NCBI GenBank assembly: GCA_038234045.1
Contig: JBBSUX010000228.1
Span: forward strand, 1-5,579
Source of the DNA: JBBSUX01 sp038234045
GTDB lineage: Bacteria; Pseudomonadota; Gammaproteobacteria; Burkholderiales; Burkholderiaceae_C
DNA length: 5,579 nucleotides
Reading direction: 5' to 3'
The position numbers and the translations under genes are program-made. The notes under the pieces were generated by a model. It was given only the letters and a program-made list of their open reading frames with translations, had not been told where the DNA came from and made no database searches. Shown piece after piece: positions 1-5,579 of the stretch. Position 1 is the first letter of the stretch. Each line of letters opens with the position of its first letter.

Positions 1-425
1 CCGTTGCGCTTTCGGGCTCCATCGCATCTGGCGGCGCCGTGCTGGCAGCGCAGGCCATGGGAGCCGATTTCGCCTACATCGGATCGGCCTTCATCGCGAA
101 GACAGAAGCGCGCGCGAGCGAAGGATACAAGCACGCGATCGTCGACGGCACTTCCGACCACAACGTCTACAGCAACCATTTCACGGGCGTGCACGGCAAC
201 TATCTGGCACCTTCTATCCGCGCAGCCGGGCTCGATCCGACCGCGCTGCCCGAGAGCGACCCCAGCAAGATGAACTTCGGCGGCGACGCCAAGAAGGCCT
301 GGAAAGATATCTGGGGTTGCGGACAGGGCATTGGCGCGGTGCGCGAGGTGCTTCCTGCAGCCGAATTGATCGGGCGCCTGAAGCGGGAATACGAGCTTGC
401 CCGGCAACGTTTGAAACTGGCTTGA
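1..425 (+). CDS. Nitronate monooxygenase / NAD(P)H-dependent flavin oxidoreductase, C-terminal part (5' end outside window)
   Basis: The reading frame is open from base 3 to a TGA at 423-425, giving the last 140 residues; the N-terminus, with the catalytic histidine region of this family, lies before the window. The visible part starts with SGSIASGGAVLAAQAMGAD followed by YIGSAFI. This is the glycine-rich end of an FMN-binding TIM barrel, where family members hold the FMN phosphate. It ends with the conserved DIWGCGQGIGAV and an AAELIGRL helix. Family members (2-nitropropane dioxygenase family) oxidise alkyl nitronates using FMN and oxygen, or act as NAD(P)H:quinone reductases; the visible part does not decide between these. 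The enzyme should be cytoplasmic. No frameshift or truncation is seen at the C-terminus. The next gene is on the same strand 159 bases on and is probably a separate transcript. The family call is firm; the substrate is not. Confidence 0.88.
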   Translation, partial: VALSGSIASGGAVLAAQAMGADFAYIGSAFIAKTEARASEGYKHAIVDGTSDHNVYSNHFTGVHGNYLAPSIRAAGLDPTALPESDPSKMNFGGDAKKAWKDIWGCGQGIGAVREVLPAAELIGRLKREYELARQRLKLA

Positions 426-443
426 GGGCTTTCTTTGGGAAGG

Positions 444-468
444 CGTGGTCCGAGTCCATCGGCCAACG
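444..468. repeat. Imperfect inverted repeat after the flavoenzyme gene
   Basis: Bases 444-453 (CGTGGTCCGA) can pair with 459-468 (TCGGCCAACG) around a five-base loop, giving a ten-pair stem with two mismatches. It starts 18 bases after the stop codon, where a transcript end is expected. No T-run follows, so it is not a standard intrinsic terminator. It could be a weak terminator, an RNA 3'-end stabiliser or chance. Confidence 0.3.
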
Positions 469-584
469 TGCCCGTTAGAATTGATGGTATTTTAGGTCTC
501 TAGCGCATACTCCAATTGCGCAATCAGCTATTCTTTCAATAGCGTCAGCCGGCACCGGCTGTGCCGCCGTCTACCATCGGAGCT

Positions 585-1805
585 ATGCGTTCCCATTTTT
601 TCCGCACCGCACTGGTGCTCGGCCTGCTCTCTGCGATCGGTCCGTTCGCAGTCGACATGTACCTGCCGGCGCTGCCCTCCATCGGCGCCAGCTTGCAGGC
701 TTCTCCGGGCGCAGTGCAAGCCAGTCTGATGGCCTTCTTCGTCGCTCTGGGTCTGGGACAGCTGGTGTATGGGCCGGTATCGGACCGATTCGGCCGGAAG
801 ATCCCGCTGTACTTCGGCCTCACGCTTTTCGCGCTGGCTAGTGTTGGCTGCGCGCTTGCGCCCAATATCCATGTCCTCGTCGGCCTGCGGCTGCTGCAGG
901 GACTCGGCGCATGCGCGGGGATGGTGGTGCCGCGCGCTGTGGTGCGTGATCTGCATACCGGTCATGACGCTGCGCGCTTGATGGCGCTGTTGATGCTGGT
1001 GTTCAGTGTCTCGCCTATCCTGGCGCCGCTGGCGGGAAGCTTTTTGATCGAATGGAGCGGCTGGCGCAGCGTGTTCTGGGCGGTGACCCTGGCAGCCCTG
1101 CTTGGGCTTGTGCTGCTGCGGACCAGTCTTCCGGAGACGCGTGCGGTTGCCGGTCGTAAGGAAAGCACGGCAGCAAGTGCTCTGGCTGCCTACAAGGAAC
1201 TGCTTTGCGACCGGCATTTTCTCGGGCTGGTGCTCACCGGGGCTTTTGGCCTGGCAGCGTTTTTTGCTTATCTGGCCAATTCCTCCTTCGTCCTGATCAA
1301 TCACTACGGTCTCACCCCGCGGCAGTACAGCATTGCCTTCGCTGCCAACGCAGCTGCCTTCATCGGGGTGGCTCAGATGACAGGGCGGCTGAGTCGATGG
1401 CTCGGCCTGGAACGTCTGGTCAAGCGCGCGGTGGCAGGATTTGCTTTCTTCATGTTCGCTGCACTGCTGCTGGTGCTGGCCGGCAACGATCAGCTGGAAC
1501 TGATGCTTCCGCTGCTTTTTGTGGGCTACGGATTCCTGGGGCTGATCGTACCCACGACGACGGTTCTGGCGCTGGATGCACACGGCGCAATCGCGGGTAC
1601 GGCGTCCGCCTTGATGGGCACGCTGCAGTTTGGAACGGGCGCCATCGTGATGGCGATCGTAGGCCCGTTCGCTGGTGGGTCAGCGATTCCGATGTTGATG
1701 GGAGTCGCCGGTTGCGCAGCAGTGTCTGCGTTGCTGGCATGGAGCACCTTGCGGCATTCGGGAGCCGATGGGCGTTTGCACCGTGACCTTGCCAAGACGC
1801 CCTGA
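585..1805 (+). CDS. Bcr/CflA family multidrug efflux transporter (MFS, DHA1, 12 TM)
   Basis: This 406-residue inner-membrane protein is of the drug:H+ antiporter type and of usual length for Bcr/CflA. TM1 carries VDMYLPALP (residues 23-31) with the membrane-embedded Asp24 typical of Bcr. The TM2-TM3 loop has GPVSDRFGRK (63-72), the major facilitator motif A. TM4 has LRLLQGLGACAG (101-112), which resembles motif B. TM5 has SVSPILAPLAGSF (141-153), the proline-rich motif C region. A basic loop near 185-205 separates the two six-helix halves, and hydrophobic segments continue to about residue 386. I chose ATG 585 because GGAG lies just upstream (579-582), though only two bases away, and because MRSHFF leads straight into TM1. 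An in-frame GTG at 561 would add eight residues but has no ribosome site. Characterised relatives export bicyclomycin, chloramphenicol, sulfonamides or cysteine; the substrate here cannot be read from sequence. No local regulator is visible. Confidence 0.93.
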   Translation: MRSHFFRTALVLGLLSAIGPFAVDMYLPALPSIGASLQASPGAVQASLMAFFVALGLGQLVYGPVSDRFGRKIPLYFGLTLFALASVGCALAPNIHVLVGLRLLQGLGACAGMVVPRAVVRDLHTGHDAARLMALLMLVFSVSPILAPLAGSFLIEWSGWRSVFWAVTLAALLGLVLLRTSLPETRAVAGRKESTAASALAAYKELLCDRHFLGLVLTGAFGLAAFFAYLANSSFVLINHYGLTPRQYSIAFAANAAAFIGVAQMTGRLSRWLGLERLVKRAVAGFAFFMFAALLLVLAGNDQLELMLPLLFVGYGFLGLIVPTTTVLALDAHGAIAGTASALMGTLQFGTGAIVMAIVGPFAGGSAIPMLMGVAGCAAVSALLAWSTLRHSGADGRLHRDLAKTP

Positions 1806-1836
1806 TTCAGGGGCAGGCCCGTCTTTCAGCGGGCTT
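1800..1836 (+). terminator. Tandem small inverted repeats after the transporter gene, possible weak terminator
   Basis: Two adjacent dyads lie at the end of the transporter gene. CCCTGATTCAGGG (1800-1812) spans the stop codon and can form a five-pair stem with a three-base loop. AGGCCCG (1815-1821) pairs with CGGGCTT (1830-1836) around an eight-base loop, with one G-T wobble. Only TT follows the second stem before GGAAGG, so there is no proper U-tract. The position between two independently controlled genes fits transcript termination, but efficiency would be poor by the standard model. Confidence 0.4.
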
Positions 1837-1852
1837 GGAAGGCAACGGAATA

Positions 1853-1872
1853 TACTGTATCTATATACAGTC
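1853..1872 (+). promoter_or_regulatory. LexA-binding site (SOS box)
   Basis: The 20-mer TACTGTATCTATATACAGTC contains the exact CTGT-N8-ACAG core (1855-1870) with an AT-rich centre. It matches the E. coli consensus TACTGTATATATATACAGTA at 18 of 20 positions, differing at positions 9 and 20. It ends 13 bases before the ATG of the radical SAM gene, so bound LexA should cover the promoter and start region. A -10-like TATACT (1851-1856) and TATATA (1862-1867) overlap the box. A partial -35, TTGGAA (1835-1840), lies 17 bases before TATCTA (1858-1863). The exact promoter is therefore uncertain. Inferred control: repressed by LexA, released on RecA activation after DNA damage. Confidence 0.9.
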
Positions 1873-1885
1873 TTGGACCGGTGCT

Positions 1886-3082
1886 ATGGACGACTTCCGC
1901 ATTCCCGTTGAAAGCCTCAAAGGTCGCGGCGCCGCAACGCGAATGGCCCACCGGTTTGAGAGGCTAGAGCGCGATGCTTTCGATGACGGCTGGGGTACGG
2001 TGCAGGAGGCTGCTCGAACCTCTACCGAAGAGGGTGACAGTTCGGTTCGGCCGGCTACCCGCGTCATCTTTGAAGACGCGAAGAGCGTCATCAGCCGCAA
2101 TCAGTCTCCCGATATTCCTTTCGATGCGTCGCTCAATCCGTACCGCGGTTGCGAGCACGGCTGCATTTACTGTTTTGCGCGGCCAACGCACAGCTATTTG
2201 GGCCTGTCGCCCGGCCTGGATTTCGAGACCACGATCATCGCGAAACGCAATATTGCCGAGGTGCTGACGCGGGAGATTTCGCGGACGGGCTACCAACCCA
2301 GCCAGATCGCCATCGGCACAGCGACTGATTGTTATCAGCCCGTGGAGCGCGAGCTGCGCCTTACCCGCGCGGTGATTGAGGTGTTGGGCGCTGCACGGCA
2401 TCCGTTCGGGCTGGTGACGAAATCAAGCGCGGTAGAGCGGGATCTGGATCTGATTGCGCCCTTGGCCGCGCAACGGCTCGCTGCCGTATACGTGACGGTG
2501 ACAACGCTTGATGCCCGCCTGGCCCGCATCCTGGAGCCGCGTGCTGCGGCGCCGCACCGGCGCCTGCAAACCATCCGCACGCTGGCCGATGCGGGTGTGC
2601 CGGTAGGCGTGAGCTTGGCGCCGCAGATCCCGTTCATCACGGAGGACATGGAACAGGTCCTGCAAGCTTGCTGGGAGGCTGGCGCGCGCAGCGCCTTCTA
2701 TACGGTGGTGCGCCTTCCCTGGGAGGTGGCGCCGCTGTTTCGGCAATGGCTCGAACTCCACTATCCCGACCGCGCAGCGCGGGTGATGAACCGCATTCAG
2801 GAAATGCGTGGCGGCAAAGACTACGACGCTGATTTCTCCACTCGCATGAAGGGAAGTGGCGTCTGGGCCGACCTGATTGCCCAGCGCTTTGCCAAAGCGG
2901 CGGCGCGGCTCGGTTTCAATCGTGAGCGGGCCTGGCTTGACTTGAGCGGGTTCATTGCGCCGCAGCGCGGTACTGAAGATCAGCCGAAAGATACGGGAGA
3001 GCGTCGCTCGCCAAGTCCAGGCGTAACTGAGCGCGGACGTCGTGCGGCTTCCGGTGCATCGCATCAAGCGTCGCTGTTTTGA
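1886..3082 (+). CDS. PA0069-family (SplB-like) radical SAM protein, SOS-controlled
   Basis: A 398-residue cytoplasmic enzyme. The N-terminus has the family signature KGRGAATRMAHRFE (12-25). The radical SAM cluster is NPYRGCEHGCIYCFARPTH (84-102), with Cys89, Cys93 and Cys96 in CX3CX2C spacing to ligate the [4Fe-4S] cluster that cleaves S-adenosylmethionine. GTATDCYQPVE (144-154) and LVTKS (176-180) are conserved barrel elements shared with the SplB/COG1533 group, which includes spore photoproduct lyase. Residues from about 360 on are a polar, probably disordered tail ending in QASLF (394-398), which resembles a sliding-clamp-binding peptide. ATG 1886 is chosen because GGA (1875-1877) sits eight bases upstream and because starting at the upstream in-frame TTG (1835) would put the LexA box inside the gene. 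The SplB relationship, SOS box and tail suggest DNA repair or damage tolerance, but I know of no proven reaction for this family. The gene is monocistronic and convergent with the next gene. Confidence 0.93.
   Translation: MDDFRIPVESLKGRGAATRMAHRFERLERDAFDDGWGTVQEAARTSTEEGDSSVRPATRVIFEDAKSVISRNQSPDIPFDASLNPYRGCEHGCIYCFARPTHSYLGLSPGLDFETTIIAKRNIAEVLTREISRTGYQPSQIAIGTATDCYQPVERELRLTRAVIEVLGAARHPFGLVTKSSAVERDLDLIAPLAAQRLAAVYVTVTTLDARLARILEPRAAAPHRRLQTIRTLADAGVPVGVSLAPQIPFITEDMEQVLQACWEAGARSAFYTVVRLPWEVAPLFRQWLELHYPDRAARVMNRIQEMRGGKDYDADFSTRMKGSGVWADLIAQRFAKAAARLGFNRERAWLDLSGFIAPQRGTEDQPKDTGERRSPSPGVTERGRRAASGASHQASLF
3065..3079 (+). other. C-terminal QASLF, candidate beta-clamp-binding motif of the radical SAM protein
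   Basis: The last five residues before the stop are Gln-Ala-Ser-Leu-Phe, at the end of a flexible polar tail. Bacterial proteins that bind the DnaN sliding clamp commonly use QL(S/D)LF, and alanine at position 2 occurs in the E. coli replicative polymerase motif QADMF. A terminal, exposed position is typical of such motifs. The match is by eye and short, so chance is possible, but it agrees with the SOS control of the gene. Confidence 0.55.
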
Positions 3083-3099
3083 TGAGCTTGCCGTCAGCC

Positions 3100-4854
3100 T
3101 TATTTCAACACTCCGGATGGATTGGCTGAGGACGACGGTGCTTTCGGCGCCGGCGTCGGCGCGGCGCCATTAGCCTCTCGTCTCGAGCATGCCGCAAACG
3201 GATCGAGCGCCTCCTTGTAGCCACTGCTGCCGATATCCATCAAACCCAAGGCTTCACTGAAATAGGAATCGTGCGTGATGTGTTGGCCCGCGCCGGCTTT
3301 CAGGCAGGCTTCGGTCATGCCTTTGCGGGCCAGCATTTGCGGAGATATCCACTCGATCCATGCCACATGCTTCTGCACATCGGGTGCGATCGCATAGGGC
3401 ATGCCGTGCAGATAGATATTGTTCTCGCCTAGCGATTCGCCGTGGTCTGCCACGTAGATCATGGCGCCGTCATAGCGTTGTTCACGTTGCTCTAGCCAGC
3501 GGATGCTGCTGGCCAGAACGTGGTCGGTGTAAAGGATGGAGTTGTCGTAGGCATTGACGATGGCCTCGTGATCGCAGGACGGTAGATTGGACGTTTCGCA
3601 TTCGGGCAAGAACCGCTTGTCTGCTGGCGGCGATCGTTTGTAGTAAGCCGGCCCATGACTTCCCATGGTGTGCAGCACCACCACGACACCCTTCTCGCGG
3701 CGTTGCGGAGCAAGCGCCGCGATGCGCTCATCCAGGCCTTCAAGAAGGATGCCGTCCAGGCAGCCACCTTCGGCATCGTTGTCGCATAAAGCCGGATCCT
3801 TGTCGGCGGTTGTGCTCGCATGCGGCACGTTGTCGCACACACCCTTGCAGCCGCCCTGGTTGTCGACCCACAGCACGGCAAGGCCGGCCGCCTTGAAGGC
3901 ATCGAGCATGTTGCCGATGTCGCGATCGCGCGATTCGTACGCATCTCGACCCAAAGGCGAAAACATGCAGGGCACCGAAGCAGCGGTGCTGGTACCGCAC
4001 GACCATGCGTCGGTACGACTGAGTACGTCGGTTCGCGCAGAAAGTCCGGGGGTGGTGGGCCGCGCATATCCGTTGATGCCGAAGTTGCCGGCGCGTCCGG
4101 TTTCGCCCAGCATCAGGAGCAGCAGTGGTGGTCGTGCCTGCTGCGCATAGGTTGAACCAGGTTGCCCATCAATGGGCAGTGGTGGAAGCTGGGGTCCGCC
4201 ACCGTGGCGCGGGAATGCGATGCGCGCTACCGCATAGATGCTGTTGAGTGGGTTGACCAGATAGCGCAGTTGGGTGTGGTTGCGCATGGTCGACGACAGC
4301 GGCTTGAAGCCCACCGCAGCCGTGGCCAGTGCAAGCGCGAGGCCACCCACCAGCAATGCTGCCAACGTGCCAATTTGTCGCAGAACGGGGAGCCGTCGTT
4401 GCGGCCTTCGCCAGACGAAGAACAGCGGCGGCACCGTCAGCAGCGCTATGGTGATGACCATGCGCAGCGTGAGCAGATCAGCGGTCTCGCGTGCATCGGT
4501 CTGGAACACGTTGACCATCATGGTCGGATCAATCACCACGCCGTACACCAGCATGAAGTGCGCCGCGAAAGCCGTCGCCACCAGTAGCACAGTGAGGACA
4601 GGTTTCAGCGTAGTTCGCCAGATGAAGGGTGCCATCAGAGCGCATAGCAAACCGCCAATTGCCACCGCGAAGCCGAGTCCGAAGAGGATCGCAGGCACCC
4701 CCTGCATTTCGGGAAGACGGTCGAGAGCGCGCCAAAGCGCGAGGTTGCCGACGGTGGCCATCCACAACGCCGAAAGAATGATGAGCGTCGCGGGATGAGT
4801 GGAGCGACGCTGCGCGCTCACGGGGATAGAGGCTGATTGGAAAGATGGGGTCAT
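3100..4854 (-). CDS. eptA: Phosphoethanolamine-lipid A transferase (EptA/PmrC type)
   Basis: A 584-residue inner-membrane enzyme with a periplasmic alkaline-phosphatase-fold domain. It transfers phosphoethanolamine from phosphatidylethanolamine to lipid A phosphates, lowering surface charge and polymyxin binding. Five membrane segments lie near residues 22-42, 53-79, 85-108, 129-148 and 161-183. The catalytic domain shows Glu251 (LGETGRA), the nucleophile Thr288 in SCGTSTAASVPCMFS (285-299), Asp470-His471 (ADHGES), and His395 and His483. These match the zinc and substrate residues known from EptA and MCR-1. Eight cysteines in close pairs (286/296, 336/340, 357/365, 419/427) fit the disulfide pattern of the family. 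The tail after about 560 is alanine/proline/serine rich and not part of the catalytic fold. ATG 4854 gives a normal N-terminus; a TTG two codons upstream is less likely. No clear ribosome site or PmrA box is seen. Chromosomal context argues against an acquired mcr gene. Confidence 0.93.
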   Translation of the reverse strand: MTPSFQSASIPVSAQRRSTHPATLIILSALWMATVGNLALWRALDRLPEMQGVPAILFGLGFAVAIGGLLCALMAPFIWRTTLKPVLTVLLVATAFAAHFMLVYGVVIDPTMMVNVFQTDARETADLLTLRMVITIALLTVPPLFFVWRRPQRRLPVLRQIGTLAALLVGGLALALATAAVGFKPLSSTMRNHTQLRYLVNPLNSIYAVARIAFPRHGGGPQLPPLPIDGQPGSTYAQQARPPLLLLMLGETGRAGNFGINGYARPTTPGLSARTDVLSRTDAWSCGTSTAASVPCMFSPLGRDAYESRDRDIGNMLDAFKAAGLAVLWVDNQGGCKGVCDNVPHASTTADKDPALCDNDAEGGCLDGILLEGLDERIAALAPQRREKGVVVVLHTMGSHGPAYYKRSPPADKRFLPECETSNLPSCDHEAIVNAYDNSILYTDHVLASSIRWLEQREQRYDGAMIYVADHGESLGENNIYLHGMPYAIAPDVQKHVAWIEWISPQMLARKGMTEACLKAGAGQHITHDSYFSEALGLMDIGSSGYKEALDPFAACSRREANGAAPTPAPKAPSSSANPSGVLK

Positions 4855-4980
4855 CGACAAACGTAAAAGCAGAGAAATCGCAGGGATAACCTTACAAGAT
4901 TCTGGTTCCTGGTCCGGGTGACACGGTAGCCCACTGGTGCGATCAGGCCGAGACGGCTGCGCAGGAGGCTTGCGAATTGC
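4855..4980. other. Intergenic gap upstream of the lipid A transferase, no clear motif
   Basis: These 126 bases separate the peptidase stop codon from the transferase start, both on the minus strand. I found no strong -35/-10 pair, no two-half PmrA-type CTTAAG repeat, and no terminator hairpin with a T-run. The 20 bases just before the transferase ATG are pyrimidine-rich and lack a Shine-Dalgarno sequence. Either the promoter is weak or regulated by an unrecognised activator, or the two genes are co-transcribed. Confidence 0.5.
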
Positions 4981-5579
4981 CTACAGCAAATCAAGATCGC
5001 TGGTCGAAGGGATCCAGAGGCCATCCACCTCAATGCTTCGCGCCGCCTGGACCGCTCGCAACACCGCCTGCGCCACAGCCTCGGCAGCCATGACGCCCAG
5101 CAGCGTCGATGAGGGCGTTGCATCCGATCGGCCGGTGGCCAGCGCAAATAGCGTGTCTCCGTCAGAAGCCGTGTGTACCGGTGCGATGCTGCGCGCCAGG
5201 CCGTCATGGCCCAACTGGGCGAGTCTTCTTGCTTCGGTCTTGCCGAGCCGGGCGTCGGTGGCGATGACGCCGATGGTGGTGTTGGTTCCCGCGAGTGGGG
5301 ATATCGCGGTTTCGCCGCGCAGCAGGGCGGCGCAGCTATCGCGGAACCCCGAGCCTTCATCCGTGCGTGCGCCGGCGACGATACGCGCCGTGGCTGGATC
5401 ACGCACATCGCCCAGCGCGTTCACCGCAATCAGGGCGCCCACCGTGACACCTCCCACCGTAACGGAAGCGGTGCCGATGCCGCCTTTCATCGCATGCCGC
5501 GCGCCAAAAAGCTTGCCGACTGTGGCGCCGGCGCCGGCTCCGACATTGCCTTCCTCCGGGGCCGAGCTGCTGGCGGCGA
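4981..5579 (-). CDS. P1-family peptidase (DmpA/NylC-like L-aminopeptidase/D-esterase, S58), C-terminal part (5' end outside window)
   Basis: The frame is open from the window edge to a TAG at 4981-4983, showing the last 198 residues; full-length members are usually about 320-380 residues. The visible part has EGNVGAGAGATVGKLFG (5506-5556), then MKGGIGTASV, and later GTNTTIGVIATDARLGK, all hallmark stretches of the family. Members are Ntn-type hydrolases that cut themselves between a small residue and a Ser/Thr, which becomes the N-terminal nucleophile of the beta chain. Here the likely cut is Asn|Thr, with Thr encoded at 5278-5280, leaving a beta chain of 99 residues, close to NylC-type enzymes. 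Known activities include release of N-terminal residues from peptides and amides and hydrolysis of nylon oligomers; the substrate here is unknown. Location is probably cytoplasmic. An ATG at 5488-5490 is internal: conserved family sequence continues upstream of it. Confidence 0.9.
   Translation of the reverse strand, partial: AASSSAPEEGNVGAGAGATVGKLFGARHAMKGGIGTASVTVGGVTVGALIAVNALGDVRDPATARIVAGARTDEGSGFRDSCAALLRGETAISPLAGTNTTIGVIATDARLGKTEARRLAQLGHDGLARSIAPVHTASDGDTLFALATGRSDATPSSTLLGVMAAEAVAQAVLRAVQAARSIEVDGLWIPSTSDLDLL

Noticed and set aside
561..584. GTG start giving an eight-residue longer transporter
   Set aside because: No ribosome site upstream, and the added residues (MPPSTIGA) are not typical; ATG 585 leads directly into TM1.
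528..1583. A 351-codon open frame on the minus strand, antisense to the transporter
   Set aside because: It is rich in Gln, His, Arg and Ser with no recognisable domain, as expected for the reverse of a hydrophobic GC-rich gene. The plus-strand frame has clear transporter motifs.
1853..1872. AT-rich palindrome as a chance inverted repeat or a generic regulator operator
   Set aside because: The match to the LexA consensus, including outer bases and exact spacing, and its position just before a SplB-like gene make a LexA site far more likely.
1835..1885. TTG start giving a 17-residue longer radical SAM protein
   Set aside because: The extension would translate through the LexA box and promoter region and comes before the usual family N-terminus.
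2423..3067. A 214-codon minus-strand frame within the radical SAM gene
   Set aside because: Arg-rich composition, no motif, and fully inside a gene with firm family signatures; a shadow frame.
3146..3168. GC-rich repeat GGCGCCGGCGTCGGC... as a terminator or regulatory hairpin
   Set aside because: It lies inside the transferase coding sequence, encodes part of the Ala/Pro-rich tail and has no following T-run.
4162..4798. Plus-strand frames inside the lipid A transferase gene
   Set aside because: Basic, low-complexity translations without motifs, antisense to the membrane-segment part of a well-supported gene.
585..4854. A mobile resistance island joining the drug transporter and a colistin-resistance gene
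   Set aside because: No transposase, integrase, terminal repeats or change in base composition is visible; both are common chromosomal genes in proteobacteria and face opposite directions.

Overview
The window carries five protein-coding genes, two of them cut by the window ends, on GC-rich DNA. It looks like ordinary chromosome of a beta- or gammaproteobacterium. The reasons are a near-perfect CTGT-N8-ACAG LexA box, a lipid A phosphoethanolamine transferase with periplasmic cysteines (a Gram-negative outer-membrane function), a Bcr/CflA transporter and a PA0069-type radical SAM protein. I cannot name the genus. I see no mobile element, tRNA, rRNA, CRISPR array or phage gene.

Layout, left to right. 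(1) 1-425, plus strand: the C-terminal part of a nitronate monooxygenase-type flavoenzyme. (2) 426-584: a gap with one imperfect hairpin and no clear promoter. (3) 585-1805, plus: a 406-residue Bcr/CflA drug-resistance transporter of the major facilitator superfamily. (4) 1806-1885: a short gap with two small inverted repeats followed by an SOS (LexA) box. (5) 1886-3082, plus: a 398-residue PA0069-family (SplB-like) radical SAM protein. (6) 3100-4854, minus: a 584-residue EptA-type phosphoethanolamine-lipid A transferase, convergent with the radical SAM gene and only 17 bases from it. (7) 4855-4980: a gap with no recognisable motif. (8) 4981-5579, minus: the C-terminal 198 residues of a P1-family (DmpA/NylC-like) self-cleaving aminopeptidase.

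The genes do not form one pathway. The most informative part is the radical SAM gene. It sits directly behind a LexA box that matches the E. coli consensus at 18 of 20 positions, and its protein ends in QASLF, which resembles the short peptides that bind the DNA polymerase sliding clamp. Together these suggest an SOS-induced DNA-damage enzyme recruited to replication forks, although its substrate is unknown. The transporter and the lipid A transferase could both affect drug tolerance, but they are on opposite strands with separate control.
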